Counted from the stretch's first letter, positions 25,617-34,671 are shown. The stretch is DNA of 64,000 nt from Microbacterium helvum (GCF_014779795.1 NZ_JACXZS010000011.1:62001-126000), one strand, 5' to 3'. Translations and numbers: made by a program. The notes: a model not told the origin generated them from the sequence alone.

Positions 25617-27272
25617 ATGCCTTACGCCGATCTCGTCTTCACGGGCGGTCCCGTCTTCACCGCGAACACGGTGCGATCCCGCGCGAGCGCGGTCGCCGTC
25701 TCGGGCGGCCGCATCGTCGCGGTCGGCGGAGACGAGGTGCGCGAGCTCGTCGGGCCGGCGACCGAAGTCGTCGACCTCGCCGGGCGCCTGCTGCTGCCGG
25801 GCTTTCAGGACGCCCACGTCCACCCGGTGTGGGGCGGGCTCGACATGCTGCGCTGCGACCTGTCGGCGTACGACTCCGCGGCCGAGTACGTCGACGTGAT
25901 CGGGCGCTACACCGCCGCACACCCTGCCGACGAGTGGATCCTCGGCGGCGGCTGGGGAATGTCGGCGTTCCCGGGAGGCACGCCGACGGCATCCCTCCTC
26001 GACACCGTCACCGGCGACCGCCCCGCATTCCTGCCCAACCGCGACGGCCACGGCGCGTGGGTGAACTCCGCGGCGCTGCGGCTCGCGGGCATCGACCGCG
26101 ACACGCCCGATCCGGCCGACGGACGCATCGAGCGCGACGCCGACGGCAACCCGTCGGGCACGCTGCACGAAGGCGCGATGACGCTCGTGAACCGTCTGCT
26201 GCCGCCCGAGCCCGCCGAGCGCATGGTCGAGGCGCTGCTCACCGGGCAGCGGTACCTCCACTCGTTCGGCGTGACGGCGTGGCAGGACGCGATCGTCGGT
26301 TCCTACGGGGATGCCGGCGACCCTGGCCCCGCGTATCTCGCCGCCGCCGCCGACGGGCGTCTGACCGCCCGCGTCGTGGGCGCGCTGTGGTGGGACCGCA
26401 CGGCGGGGCTGGAGCAGATCCCCTTCCTCATCGAGCGTCGCGAGCAGTATCGCGGCGGCCGTTTCGCCGCGACCAGCATCAAGATCATGCAGGACGGCGT
26501 CGCCGAGAACTTCACCGGCTCGATGCTGGAGCCCTACCTCGACGGCCACGGCCACCCGACCGACAACTCGGGCATCTCTTTCGTGCCGCCGTCGGTGCTG
26601 AACGACGCTGTCCCGCTGCTGGACGCGGCCGGATTCCAGGTGCATTTCCACGCGATCGGCGACCGCGCCGTGCGGGAATGCCTGGATGCGGTCGAGCAGG
26701 CGATCGCCCGGAACGGCCGCAGCGACCACCGCCACCACATCGCGCACATCCAGGTCGTGCACCCGGAGGACCTCTCACGCTTCCGCGAGCTCGACGTTGT
26801 CGCGAACATGCAGTCGCTGTGGGCGACGTACGAACCGCAGATGGTCGAGCTGACGCTGCCGTTCTTCGGACCCGCGCGGTCGGCATGGCAGTACCCGTTC
26901 GGCGACTTGCTGCGCGCCGGCGCGGTGCTCGCCGCGGGCAGCGATTGGTCGGTGTCGACGCCCGACCCGATGGCGGCGATCCACACGGCGGTCAATCGCA
27001 AGGCAGCGCCTGGCTACGAAGAGGGCGAGTACGACCCGTTCTACCCGGAGCAGGCGATCGACCTCGCGACCTCGCTCACCGCGTACACGGCGGGCTCCGC
27101 GTGGGTGAACCACCTCGACGAGGTGACGGGCACGGTCGAGGTGGGCAAGTTCGCCGACCTCGTCGTCCTCGACCGCGACCCGTTCGCGGTACCGGCGGAC
27201 CAGATCGGCGCGGCCCGCGTGCTGCAGACCTTCGTCGAGGGCGAACGCGTGTACGCAGCATCCGACTCCTGA
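25617..27272 (+). CDS. Amidohydrolase-3 family metal hydrolase (YtcJ-like)
   Basis: A 551-residue amidohydrolase with a beta-sandwich N-terminus, metal ligands DAHVHP near residue 64, a further His in FHAIGDRAV and HIAHIQ, and the last Asp in AAGSDWSV. Enzymes of this subfamily hydrolyse amide bonds of small compounds; substrates are mostly unknown. ATG 25617 follows AAAGGA. Lying right after the polyamine importer, it may deacylate an imported amine conjugate, which is inference. Confidence 0.85.
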   Translation: MPYADLVFTGGPVFTANTVRSRASAVAVSGGRIVAVGGDEVRELVGPATEVVDLAGRLLLPGFQDAHVHPVWGGLDMLRCDLSAYDSAAEYVDVIGRYTAAHPADEWILGGGWGMSAFPGGTPTASLLDTVTGDRPAFLPNRDGHGAWVNSAALRLAGIDRDTPDPADGRIERDADGNPSGTLHEGAMTLVNRLLPPEPAERMVEALLTGQRYLHSFGVTAWQDAIVGSYGDAGDPGPAYLAAAADGRLTARVVGALWWDRTAGLEQIPFLIERREQYRGGRFAATSIKIMQDGVAENFTGSMLEPYLDGHGHPTDNSGISFVPPSVLNDAVPLLDAAGFQVHFHAIGDRAVRECLDAVEQAIARNGRSDHRHHIAHIQVVHPEDLSRFRELDVVANMQSLWATYEPQMVELTLPFFGPARSAWQYPFGDLLRAGAVLAAGSDWSVSTPDPMAAIHTAVNRKAAPGYEEGEYDPFYPEQAIDLATSLTAYTAGSAWVNHLDEVTGTVEVGKFADLVVLDRDPFAVPADQIGAARVLQTFVEGERVYAASDS

Positions 27273-27322
27273 GGCGCTCGCTGCCCCGGCCGGCGGGCCG
27301 GGTCCTCGAGAGCGGCTCGCGA

Positions 27323-27405
27323 CGTTTCGTCTCCGCTCCTTCGTCGCTCCGCGGGGCGACCACCCTGGTCGTTGAGCGAGCGAAGCGAGACGAAGCGCGG
27401 CGAGC
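27323..27405. repeat. Dispersed palindromic repeat, copy 1 (inverted pair)
   Basis: Two opposing copies of one element: TTTCGTCTCCGCTCCTTCGT... (27325 on) and GGTCGTTGAGCGAGCGAAGC... (27367 on). The same sequence recurs at 31329, 36271 and 44139. It lies between the convergent amidohydrolase and epimerase genes. It resembles REP/BIME-like intergenic repeats. Confidence 0.7.
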
Positions 27406-27452
27406 CGCCCGTCGGACGCACTCCCCTCATGACGTACGCGCTGACCGTTCGC

Positions 27453-28301
27453 TCAGCGACCGGGGACGGACGCCAGCTCGTGCAGCACGCCCACGTGCTC
27501 CGGGGTCCAGCCGAGCTCGCGCGCCTCGACGCCAGACGCGGCCTGATCCAACAGCAGCGCGTCGGCGAACGCCGTGCCGAGACGGACCCGGGTCGCCTCG
27601 ACCGGCTCGGGCGCGGCATCCCTTCCGGTCGCCTCGGCGACCTCGCGAACCGTCACCGGCGCACCGTCGCTGGCGATCAGTCGTCCGAGGGCGACACGAT
27701 GCGTGATCACCAGCAGGTACAGGCGGGCGAGGTCGTCCACGTGCACCCACGTCCAGCGCTGCGATCCGTCGCCGACGAGGGTGACGGCGCCGTCGGCGGT
27801 GCGCGGCGCGTCGACGATCACCGACAGCAGCCCCTTGCCGTGGCCGTACACGACCGCCGGCACCAGGACGGTGGCGGACACGTCCGAAGCCAGCAGGCGG
27901 TCCTCGATCGGCACTCGCCACGCCACGAGGTCGACCGGGTCGGGGGCGTCAGAGCTGTGGATGGCGCTGCCCGCCCCGTACTCCCAGATCCCGCTGGTCA
28001 GCACGAAGCGCCGGTCCGTCCCGCCGTAAGCGCGTTCGGCGGCGTCGGCGACGGCGGTGTTCAGCCGTTCGGCGTCGTCCGATGCGGCGGCGTGGATCGC
28101 GGCATCCGTCCCCTCGAGGATGCCCGCGAGCCAGTCGGCGTCGTGCAGGTCGCCGACGACGGCCGTCGCGCCCTTGGCGGCGACGACCGCCGCAGCCTGG
28201 TCGCTGCGCACCGGAGCGACCACGTCGTGGCCGGCGTCGAGGAGGGTGTCGAGGACGGCGGAGCCGATATAGCCGGTCGCGCCGGTCAGTAGGATCTTCA
28301 T
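27453..28301 (-). CDS. NAD-dependent epimerase/dehydratase-family protein
   Basis: A 282-residue extended SDR/NmrA-like protein with the Rossmann motif GATGYIG at residues 7-13. The usual YxxxK pair is not obvious (a Tyr occurs in IWEYGAG and VVYGHGKG), so it may be a reductase or sensor rather than an epimerase. ATG 28301 lies 7 nt after TACCGT on the minus strand, a leaderless arrangement. It is divergent from an HxlR regulator, a standard pairing in which the regulator controls the oxidoreductase in response to electrophiles. Confidence 0.82.
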   Translation of the reverse strand: MKILLTGATGYIGSAVLDTLLDAGHDVVAPVRSDQAAAVVAAKGATAVVGDLHDADWLAGILEGTDAAIHAAASDDAERLNTAVADAAERAYGGTDRRFVLTSGIWEYGAGSAIHSSDAPDPVDLVAWRVPIEDRLLASDVSATVLVPAVVYGHGKGLLSVIVDAPRTADGAVTLVGDGSQRWTWVHVDDLARLYLLVITHRVALGRLIASDGAPVTVREVAEATGRDAAPEPVEATRVRLGTAFADALLLDQAASGVEARELGWTPEHVGVLHELASVPGR

Positions 28302-28308
28302 GCCGTTC

Positions 28309-28314
28309 ACGGTA
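28309..28314 (-). promoter_or_regulatory. Leaderless-type -10 of the epimerase-family gene
   Basis: On the minus strand TACCGT is followed after 7 nt by ATG 28301; no ribosome site is present. The HxlR operator should overlap this 64-bp divergent gap. Confidence 0.4.
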
Positions 28315-28365
28315 GGGCCGACCCCGTCGGTTACTTCAACGGAACTTCCCCGGAGGTGACCTCGC

Positions 28366-28728
28366 ATGACGACCGTCGAATGGGACGTGACCAGCCCGAC
28401 GTGCCCGAGTCGGGTGATCTTCACGCGTATCGGCGACCGGTGGACGATGTTCATCGTGCTGGCACTGTCGGAGCGCACGATGCGGTTCTCCGAGCTCAAG
28501 GACCGCCTCGGCCACGTCTCGCCGAAGGTGCTGACCGAGACGCTGCGAGCTCTCGAGGCCGACGGCCTCGTCGAGCGGCAGTCGTTCCCCGACTCGCCGC
28601 CGCGGGTCGAGTACTCGCTCACCACCCTCGGCCGCTCGCTGCTGGAGCCGATCGCCGCGATGCGGGTGTGGGCGGAACAGCACGTGCCCGAGGTGCTGGA
28701 GTCACGCCGGCGGGCGCTCAGCGCGTGA
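28366..28728 (+). CDS. HxlR-family transcriptional regulator
   Basis: A 120-residue winged-helix protein with the HxlR hallmarks: a single early Cys (TSPTCPSRVIFTRIGDRWT), the core MRFSELKDRLGHVSPKVLTETLRALEADGLV, and a wing ending EYSLTTLG. The Cys13-type residue is the usual redox or electrophile sensor. ATG 28366 follows GGAGG. It most likely represses the divergent epimerase-family gene. Confidence 0.92.
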   Translation: MTTVEWDVTSPTCPSRVIFTRIGDRWTMFIVLALSERTMRFSELKDRLGHVSPKVLTETLRALEADGLVERQSFPDSPPRVEYSLTTLGRSLLEPIAAMRVWAEQHVPEVLESRRRALSA

Positions 28729-28737
28729 CCCGCTTCT

Positions 28738-28802
28738 GGTTCGTTCGTCGCCTGTGCGCATCCCCCGCCCGGCGCGTCGCATGCACAGGCGACGACCGAA
28801 CC
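28738..28802. terminator. 20-bp imperfect inverted repeat after hxlR-type gene
   Basis: Arms 28738-28757 and 28783-28802 pair at 19 of 20 positions around a 25-nt loop, just after the regulator's stop. A terminator for the HxlR gene is most likely. Confidence 0.6.
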
Positions 28803-28819
28803 CGGGGTGAACCGCAACT

Positions 28820-28825
28820 TATGCT
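28820..28825 (+). promoter_or_regulatory. Leaderless-type -10 of the cysteine hydrolase gene
   Basis: TATGCT is followed after 6 nt by the GTG start at 28832. No Shine-Dalgarno is present. Confidence 0.5.
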
Positions 28826-28831
28826 GGATCG

Positions 28832-29389
28832 GTGACCCGACTGCTCCTCGTCATCGACATCCAGCGCGACTACTTCCCCGGCGGACGCCACCCCCTCGTG
28901 GGAGCGGATGCCGCCGCGGACGCCGCCGCGCGGCTGCTGACGGCCTTCCGCACGAGCGGTGAGCGTGTCGTCCACGTGCAGCACATCTGGGACGGACCGG
29001 ATGCCGCGTTCTTCGAGTCCGAGACGCCCGGGGTCGAATTCGACCCGCGTGTGGCCCCCGACGGGCAGGAGCACGTGATCGTCAAGCACGAACCGAACGC
29101 GTTCCTCGACACCGGGCTGGAGTCCCTGCTGCGCGCCGCCGAGGCCGACGAGATCGTCGTCGCCGGAATGATGACGAGCATGTGCGTGGACGCGACGGTG
29201 CGCGCGGCGTCGGATCTCGGCTTCATCCTCGCGGTCGCGCAGGACGCCTGCGCTGCGCCCGACCTGACGCTCGGCGACGTCACGGTGCCGGGCGCGCAGG
29301 TGCACGCGGCGTTCCTCGCGGCCCTCGACGGCACGTACGCCCGCGTCGCACCGGTCGACGCGCTGATCGGCGAGCTCGCCGCCGTCTGA
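28832..29389 (+). CDS. Isochorismatase-like cysteine hydrolase
   Basis: A 185-residue cytosolic hydrolase with the family triad: Asp in VIDIQRDYF (residue 9), Lys in IVKHEPNAF, and Cys in GMMTSMCVDATVRAASDLGF. Enzymes of this family cleave amides or vinyl ethers (nicotinamidase, biuret or ureidoacrylate amidohydrolases, isochorismatase). The sequence does not single out one substrate. GTG 28832 is placed by the leaderless -10. Its position among amine-catabolism genes may be accidental. Confidence 0.87.
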   Translation: MTRLLLVIDIQRDYFPGGRHPLVGADAAADAAARLLTAFRTSGERVVHVQHIWDGPDAAFFESETPGVEFDPRVAPDGQEHVIVKHEPNAFLDTGLESLLRAAEADEIVVAGMMTSMCVDATVRAASDLGFILAVAQDACAAPDLTLGDVTVPGAQVHAAFLAALDGTYARVAPVDALIGELAAV

Positions 29390-29507
29390 CCCCGCTGGGC
29401 GCCCGACAATCCGTCCGGACGCCTTCGGAATCTCCGACACCGGCCCTCCCCGCCACACCTGCCCACGGGTGAGGATGGGAGAAACCAACGCATCGGAGTT
29501 GATAACC

Positions 29508-30938
29508 GTGGGCACGACCGTCTTCGAACGACAGCGGCCGCAGGCATCCGTCGTCCGCCATTCGCTCGCCGACACCAGACATTCCGTCTTCTGGCGTGAC
29601 GACCTGCCGGAGTCCCTGATGCCGGACCGCCCGCCGCTCGTGGGCACGCACCGCGCCGACCTCGTCATCGTGGGCGGCGGCTACACCGGACTGTGGACGG
29701 CGCTCCTGGCGAGCGAGCGCACGCCCGGCGCGAAGATCGTCGTCGTCGAGGCGCAGCGCGTCGGCTGGGCCGCGTCCGGTCGCAACGGCGGCTTCTGCGA
29801 GTCGAGCCTCACGCACGGACACGAGAACGGCATGGCCCGCTGGCCGAAAGAGATGCCGCTCATCGACCGGCTCGGCATCGAGAACCTCGACGCGATCGAG
29901 GCGTCCGAGGCGACGTACGGCATGGACTTCCAGTTCGAGCGGACCGGGCAGCTCGCGCCCGCCGTCGAGCCGCACCAGGTGGAATGGCTCAAGGAGTGGG
30001 CCGCCGAGGGCGAAGAGGGCGTCGTCTACCTCGACCAGGACGAGGTGCGCGCCTCGGTCAACTCCCCCACGTACCTCGCCGGGGTGTGGGAGCAGAACGC
30101 GTGCGGAATGGTGCATCCCGCCCGCATGGCCGCCGAGCTCGCCCGCGTCTGCGAGGAACGCGGGGTCGAGATCTTCGAGCGCTCCCACGTGACCGGTCTC
30201 GACACGTCGGGCCCGGGCGTCGTGGTGATCACCGAGCAGGGGCGGGTGGAAGCATCCCGAGCCGCCCTCGGCACCAACGTCTTCCCGTCGCTGCTCAAGC
30301 GCAACCGCCTGATGACGGTGCCCGTGTACGACTATGTGCTCATGACGGAGCCGCTGTCGGCCGACCAGCTGGCGTCCATCGGCTGGAACGACCGCCAGGG
30401 CATCGGCGATCTGGCGAACCAGTTCCACTACTACCGGATCACGAAAGACAACCGCATCCTCTTCGGCGGATACGACGCCATCTACTACTACGGCCGGCGC
30501 GTGGATCCGAACCACGAGCACCGCCCCGAGACCTGGGAGAAGCTCGCCAGTCACTTCTTCACGACCTTCCCGCAGCTGGAGGGCCTGCGCTTCACCCACC
30601 AGTGGGCGGGAGCGATCGACTCGTCGACGCAGTTCACCGCATTCTTCGGCACGGCACGCGAGCGCCGCATCGCCTACGCGGCAGGGTTCACCGGCCTCGG
30701 CGTGGGCTCGACGCGCTTCGCCGGCGAGGTGATGCTCGACCTGCTCGACGGCGTCTCGAACGAGCGCACCGAGCTCGAGATGGTGCGCAAGCGCCCGATC
30801 CCGTTCCCGCCCGAGCCGGCGGCATCCCTCGCCGTGAACACCGTGCGCTGGTCACTCGACCGCGCCGACCACAACCTCGGCAAGCGCAACATCCTGCTCA
30901 AGACGCTCGACGCGCTCGGGCTGGGGTTCGACTCGTGA
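29508..30938 (+). CDS. FAD-dependent amine oxidoreductase (PuuB/DAO type)
   Basis: A 476-residue flavoprotein of the D-amino-acid-oxidase fold, closest in look to gamma-glutamylputrescine oxidoreductase. The dinucleotide-binding motif VIVGGGYTGLWTALL is near residue 45, SGRNGGF follows, and the C-terminal FAD contact is GFTGLGVGSTRFAG. It would oxidise a primary or secondary amine to an aldehyde with H2O2 release. The GTG at 29508 has GGAG 9 nt upstream; an ATG at 29475 would lengthen it by 11 residues. The following cupin gene overlaps by 4 nt. The polyamine importer nearby supports an amine substrate. Confidence 0.85.
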   Translation: MGTTVFERQRPQASVVRHSLADTRHSVFWRDDLPESLMPDRPPLVGTHRADLVIVGGGYTGLWTALLASERTPGAKIVVVEAQRVGWAASGRNGGFCESSLTHGHENGMARWPKEMPLIDRLGIENLDAIEASEATYGMDFQFERTGQLAPAVEPHQVEWLKEWAAEGEEGVVYLDQDEVRASVNSPTYLAGVWEQNACGMVHPARMAAELARVCEERGVEIFERSHVTGLDTSGPGVVVITEQGRVEASRAALGTNVFPSLLKRNRLMTVPVYDYVLMTEPLSADQLASIGWNDRQGIGDLANQFHYYRITKDNRILFGGYDAIYYYGRRVDPNHEHRPETWEKLASHFFTTFPQLEGLRFTHQWAGAIDSSTQFTAFFGTARERRIAYAAGFTGLGVGSTRFAGEVMLDLLDGVSNERTELEMVRKRPIPFPPEPAASLAVNTVRWSLDRADHNLGKRNILLKTLDALGLGFDS

Positions 30939-31267
30939 TCGTCCCCGGTGTGGAAGTGGATGCCGCTGCCCTCGCGATCCCGCTGGAGCCAGTGCCCGCC
31001 GACCAGGTGGTCTCAGGCGCTCCGTCGACGGGGTACATCGAGCTGACCGACACGATCGGCGTGTGGGAGCACACCCCGGGAACCTCGACCGATGTCGAAG
31101 CCGACGAGGTGTTCATCGTGCTGTCGGGCTCGGCGACGCTCTCGTTCACGGACTCGTCCCTCGAGCCGGTCGAGCTCGGCCCGGGTTCTGTCGTGCAGCT
31201 GACCGAAGGCATGCACACGGTGTGGACCGTGCACGAGACGCTCCGCAAGGTCTACGTCGCCGGCTGA
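30935..31267 (+). CDS. Cupin-domain protein
   Basis: A 110-residue single-domain cupin (EVFIVLSGSATLSF, then PGSVVQLTEG and HTVWTVHETLRKVYV), resembling the small DUF861-type cupins. The usual metal-binding His cluster is mostly lost (only the late His is in place), so ligand binding is more likely than catalysis. GTG 30935 overlaps the oxidoreductase stop (GTGA), implying translational coupling and a joint role. Confidence 0.82.
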   Translation: MIVPGVEVDAAALAIPLEPVPADQVVSGAPSTGYIELTDTIGVWEHTPGTSTDVEADEVFIVLSGSATLSFTDSSLEPVELGPGSVVQLTEGMHTVWTVHETLRKVYVAG

Positions 31268-31278
31268 GGGGTCGCCCG

Positions 31279-31475
31279 CGGAGACTCGCTCCGCCCGCTC
31301 AACGAGCAGGCCGGAGCCAGTCGCCCCCGGTCGTTGAGCGGAGCGAGGAACGAGCGAAGCCGAAACGCGGCGAGCCGCTCTCTGCGACCCGGCCCCATCG
31401 CATACGTCGCGGACGTGGCCGGGTCCAACGGGACCGTACGACCTTTCGACTCGCTCCGCTCGCTCAACGAGCGGT
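31279..31475. repeat. Dispersed palindromic repeat, copy 2 (several half-elements)
   Basis: The gap between the cupin and alcohol dehydrogenase genes holds at least three half-elements of the repeat: 31279-31310 (CGCTCCGCCCGCTCAACGAG), 31329-31376 (GGTCGTTGAGCGGAGCGAGG onward) and 31443-31474 (TTTCGACTCGCTCCGCTCGC onward). Opposing copies can fold into long hairpins. Confidence 0.65.
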
Positions 31476-31551
31476 GTGGTCGGGTCCGGAACCGCCGGCA
31501 TCCATTCGTCTCCGAGACAAGGACGCAGCACGTCGATGCGACGATGGACGC

Positions 31552-32592
31552 ATGCGTGCAGTCGTCTACGACGCGTTCGGCGTCGCGCCCGAGGTCCGCG
31601 ACGTTCCGGCGCCGCATGCGCCGGCGGGTGGGGTCGTCGTCGAGGTGCGCGCCACCGGGCTGTGCCGCAGCGACTGGCACGGCTGGGCAGGGCACGACGA
31701 CGACATCTCGCTGCCGCACGTGCCGGGGCACGAGCTCGCCGGAGTGATCGCCGAGGTCGGCGCGGGAGTGACGGACTGGCGCGTCGGCGACCGCGTGACC
31801 GTCCCGTTCGTGTGCGGCTGCGGCACCTGCGAATGGTGCCGGCAGGGCGATGCGCAGGTGTGCCCCGCGCAGACGCAGCCGGGGTTCACACACGACGGGT
31901 CGTTCGCCGAGCTCGTCGTGCTGCACGCCGCCGACGCGAACCTCGTCTCGATCCCGGAGTCAGTGAGCTTCGAGGCCGCCGCCGCCCTCGGGTGTCGATT
32001 CGCGACGGCCTACCGCGGACTTGTCGGCCGTGCCCGGCTGCGCGCGGGCGAATGGGTGACGATCGTCGGCGCGGGCGGCGTCGGGCTCAGCGCCGTGATG
32101 ATCGCGAAGGCTCTCGACGCACGCGTGGTCGTGGTCGATCGCCATCAGGCGGCGCTGGATGCGGCATCCCTGCTCGGCGCCGACCATATCGTGCTCGCGG
32201 ACGGACGCGACGTGCCTGCTGCGGTGAACGGGCTGACCGGCGGATCGCACGTATCGGTGGATGCCGTCGGCAGCGAGCAGACCTGCAGCGACGCGATCCT
32301 CAGCCTGCGCCGACGCGGTCGTCACGTGCAGATCGGCCTGCTTCCGCCCGTCGACGGTCACCCGCGCGTGCCGATGTCGCGCGTCATCGGGTGGGAGCTC
32401 GACCTGCTCGGCAGCCACGGCATGGCCGCGGTCGACTATCCCGGGATGCTGGCGCTCATCGAGTCCGGCGCCCTGCACCCCGAGTCCCTGATCGAACGCG
32501 TCGTCGGGCTGGGCGAAGCGGCGACCCTGCTGCCGGCATTCGACAGGGCTACGCCCGCCGGGATGACGATGATCGATCCCCGGCGGCCGTGA
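31552..32592 (+). CDS. Zinc-dependent medium-chain alcohol dehydrogenase
   Basis: A 346-residue MDR enzyme. Catalytic zinc ligands are the Cys in TGLCRSDWHGW and the His in PHVPGHELAG; the structural zinc site has four Cys in FVCGCGTCEWCRQGDAQVC; the NAD site is VGAGGVGLSAV near residue 170, and an acidic residue in VVVDRH after beta-2 predicts NAD(H). It oxidises an alcohol to aldehyde or ketone. The ATG at 31552 has only a weak GGA upstream. Substrate not determinable. Confidence 0.9.
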   Translation: MRAVVYDAFGVAPEVRDVPAPHAPAGGVVVEVRATGLCRSDWHGWAGHDDDISLPHVPGHELAGVIAEVGAGVTDWRVGDRVTVPFVCGCGTCEWCRQGDAQVCPAQTQPGFTHDGSFAELVVLHAADANLVSIPESVSFEAAAALGCRFATAYRGLVGRARLRAGEWVTIVGAGGVGLSAVMIAKALDARVVVVDRHQAALDAASLLGADHIVLADGRDVPAAVNGLTGGSHVSVDAVGSEQTCSDAILSLRRRGRHVQIGLLPPVDGHPRVPMSRVIGWELDLLGSHGMAAVDYPGMLALIESGALHPESLIERVVGLGEAATLLPAFDRATPAGMTMIDPRRP

Positions 32593-32606
32593 GTTTGAGA
32601 CCGGAC

Positions 32607-32638
32607 CGGTGGGGGCGCGCGCGCAGGGGCCCCCACCG
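32607..32638. terminator. Terminator hairpin between convergent genes
   Basis: CGGTGGGGGC (32607-32616) pairs perfectly with 32629-32638 around a 12-nt loop, 14 nt after the dehydrogenase stop and 6 nt beyond the end of the next, convergent gene. Confidence 0.65.
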
Positions 32639-32644
32639 ACTCGG

Positions 32645-32848
32645 CTATCCGAAGTGGATGCCGTCAGGACGGGCGACGATGAGGTCTACAGGACGCTGGG
32701 TGATCTGACGGAGCGGCTGCCAGTAGTTGTCGATCCAGACCGGCGTGTCGTCGTCGAAGTCGCTCAGGAACTCGATGACGTCGGACTTGGTGAGGAACTG
32801 GTGCCCCTCGGGCAGAGAGTTCTTCAGCGGCCAGGTGTTGTCGGCCAT
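32645..32848 (-). CDS. Small conserved-looking protein, unknown function
   Basis: A 67-residue acidic protein (MADNTWPLKNSLPEGHQFL at the start, FDDDTPVWIDNYWQPLR in the middle, three Trp in total). No membrane segment or signal. ATG 32848 has a strong GGAAGGAAG ribosome site, which supports it as a real gene. It follows the PucR gene (80-bp gap) on the same strand. I do not recognise a family. Confidence 0.65.
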   Translation of the reverse strand: MADNTWPLKNSLPEGHQFLTKSDVIEFLSDFDDDTPVWIDNYWQPLRQITQRPVDLIVARPDGIHFG

Positions 32849-32927
32849 GCGGTCTTCCTTCCGGTACAACTCCCGCCCGGTGGGCAGGGTTGGTACGCGG
32901 AAGTGGCCATTGAGCCAGGGTAGCTGG

Positions 32928-34583
32928 TCACCGCCCGGCGGACCTCCGCACCAGCAGTGCGAGATGCAGGGCGGTCTGGGTCTCGCCGTCGTCGAGGTCG
33001 GCGCCGAGCAGCTCCTCGATGAGCGCGATGCGCTGGTAGAACACCGAGCGTGACAGGTGGGACGCGGATGCCGCGGCAGTGCGGTTTCCGGGATGCGCGA
33101 GCATCGCCTCCAAAACATCGAGCAGGTCGCCCGAGCGCTGCAGGTCGTGCGAGATCAGCGGCGCGAGCATGCGTTCGCCGTGTTCGAGCACGCGGTGGTC
33201 ATCGCGCAGCGCGGTGACGAGCTGGACGAGAGGGCGGTTCTCTGAGCGTCGCAGGTAGGGCCCCCGGCCCGAACGGCGTCGTCGACCCGCTGCGAGGTCG
33301 ACGGCCTCGTGCACCGATGCCAGCGCGTCTTCGATCCCCTCGGCCGCGCGGCCGACCGACACCGTGACGCGCTCCACGTCGGCCGCGTCCACCACTCTTC
33401 GCACGAAGTCCAGCACCGCCGCATCGTCGAACGTCGCCTCCGGCGGAAGCGACACGAGGATCGTCGCACCGGCGCCGCCGCCCGACGCGGAGCCGGCGAG
33501 CGCCCGACCGCGCAGGGCTCGGGCTGCAGCATCCACTCGCTCCGACGCGACGGGCGCGCCCGAGATGACCACGCCGTGCAGACGCGAAGCGCGCAGCGGC
33601 AGCCCTGCCGCTTCGAGCCGGGCGGCCGCGCCCCCGACACCGGCGAACCGGCCGGCCAGCAGGCCGTCGACCAGACGACGGCGGCCGATCCGCGCCCACT
33701 CGTCGGCGTCGCCGTCGGCGAGGCGGCCGACGGCGAGGGCGATCGCTCCCTGTTCGAGCACCGCCGTGCGGCCGGCGGCGTGGTCGGGGCCGGGAAGGGC
33801 GATGAGGTTGCCCCAGCGGATCCCCCGCGCCTCGACCGGCACGATGAGCCAATCGTCGGCATCCGGGGCGGCGCCGCGCTCACGGCGGGCAGCGGCCCGA
33901 CGATGTGCCGAGCGGGACTGGAGCTCCCACTCGGTGAAGAGCTCCTCCTCCAGGGCGAGCGGGACCTCCGCGGCGACGACCTCGTACCCGAGGTTCTCCA
34001 GCACGATCGGCGCGCCGAGGGTCTGCGCCAACTGGTGGACGATGAAGTCGGCCGGCGATCCCCGCAGGACGAGAGCGGTGAAGCGCTCGCGCACCTCATC
34101 GCGTGCCCGCAGGGCATCGTTCTGACCGGTGATGATGCGACCGTGGACCGCCTCGGTGAGAGCCACGAACTTCACCTCGCGATGCAGGACCACCAATGCG
34201 AGACCGCGCTCTCGGGCAGCCTCGACGACCACCGCTGGCACGTAGCGATAGTGCGTGCCGAGTTCGAGGACGAGACCGGAGAGCCCGGCATCCACCAGCT
34301 CGTCGATGAAGCGACGCAGATCGGCGGGCTCAGCGGGCCACGACGACCCCGTCGACAGCAGCAGCTCGCCACCGTCCAGCAGACGGGCGACGCCCGCACT
34401 GTCGGAGACGTGGAGCCAGCGCACCCGCGCATCGAGCGCTTCGTCGCCGACGAGCACCTCGGGAACACCGTTCGCGACGGCGTCGAGGGCGATCACCTCG
34501 CGCACGGTCGGGAGCGTTTCGTTTGCGGATCGTTCTGCCGGACGATCCGTATGGATCGTTCGATCTTCGCGACGGTCGGGCAC
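32928..34583 (-). CDS. PucR-family transcriptional regulator
   Basis: A 551-residue regulator with an N-terminal PucR ligand domain (TVREVIALDAVANGVPEVLVG near residue 26), a central GGDEF-like region and the C-terminal PucR-type HTH (LEAMLAHPGNRTAAASASHLSRSVFYQRIALIEELLG). PucR proteins govern purine, amine or amino-acid breakdown. It is divergent from the mmsA and aminotransferase genes and most likely controls them. The true start may be the GTG at about 34507 rather than ATG 34583, because family members begin near TVREV and the extra codons contain palindromes that look like operators. Confidence 0.88.
   Translation of the reverse strand: MPDRREDRTIHTDRPAERSANETLPTVREVIALDAVANGVPEVLVGDEALDARVRWLHVSDSAGVARLLDGGELLLSTGSSWPAEPADLRRFIDELVDAGLSGLVLELGTHYRYVPAVVVEAARERGLALVVLHREVKFVALTEAVHGRIITGQNDALRARDEVRERFTALVLRGSPADFIVHQLAQTLGAPIVLENLGYEVVAAEVPLALEEELFTEWELQSRSAHRRAAARRERGAAPDADDWLIVPVEARGIRWGNLIALPGPDHAAGRTAVLEQGAIALAVGRLADGDADEWARIGRRRLVDGLLAGRFAGVGGAAARLEAAGLPLRASRLHGVVISGAPVASERVDAAARALRGRALAGSASGGGAGATILVSLPPEATFDDAAVLDFVRRVVDAADVERVTVSVGRAAEGIEDALASVHEAVDLAAGRRRRSGRGPYLRRSENRPLVQLVTALRDDHRVLEHGERMLAPLISHDLQRSGDLLDVLEAMLAHPGNRTAAASASHLSRSVFYQRIALIEELLGADLDDGETQTALHLALLVRRSAGR
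34543..34558. promoter_or_regulatory. Palindrome CGATCC-N4-GGATCG near pucR start
   Basis: Perfect 6-bp arms (34543-34548 and 34553-34558) with a further GGATCG-type half-site at 34527. It lies either in the first codons of the regulator or just upstream of its real start. Confidence 0.4.
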
Positions 34584-34632
34584 CGTTGCCGCCTCTTCTT
34601 CTCTGACAGGCTGGGACCCGTCAAGCCTAAGG

Positions 34633-34647
34633 GATCGTCACACGATC
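34633..34647. promoter_or_regulatory. Palindrome GATCGT-N3-ACGATC upstream of mmsA
   Basis: Perfect 6-bp arms 25 bp before the mmsA start. It shares the GATCGT core with the palindromes at the pucR start, which suggests one regulator, probably PucR, binds all of them. Confidence 0.45.
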
Positions 34648-34671
34648 TGTCCGACGCCGAAGGAAAGCCCG

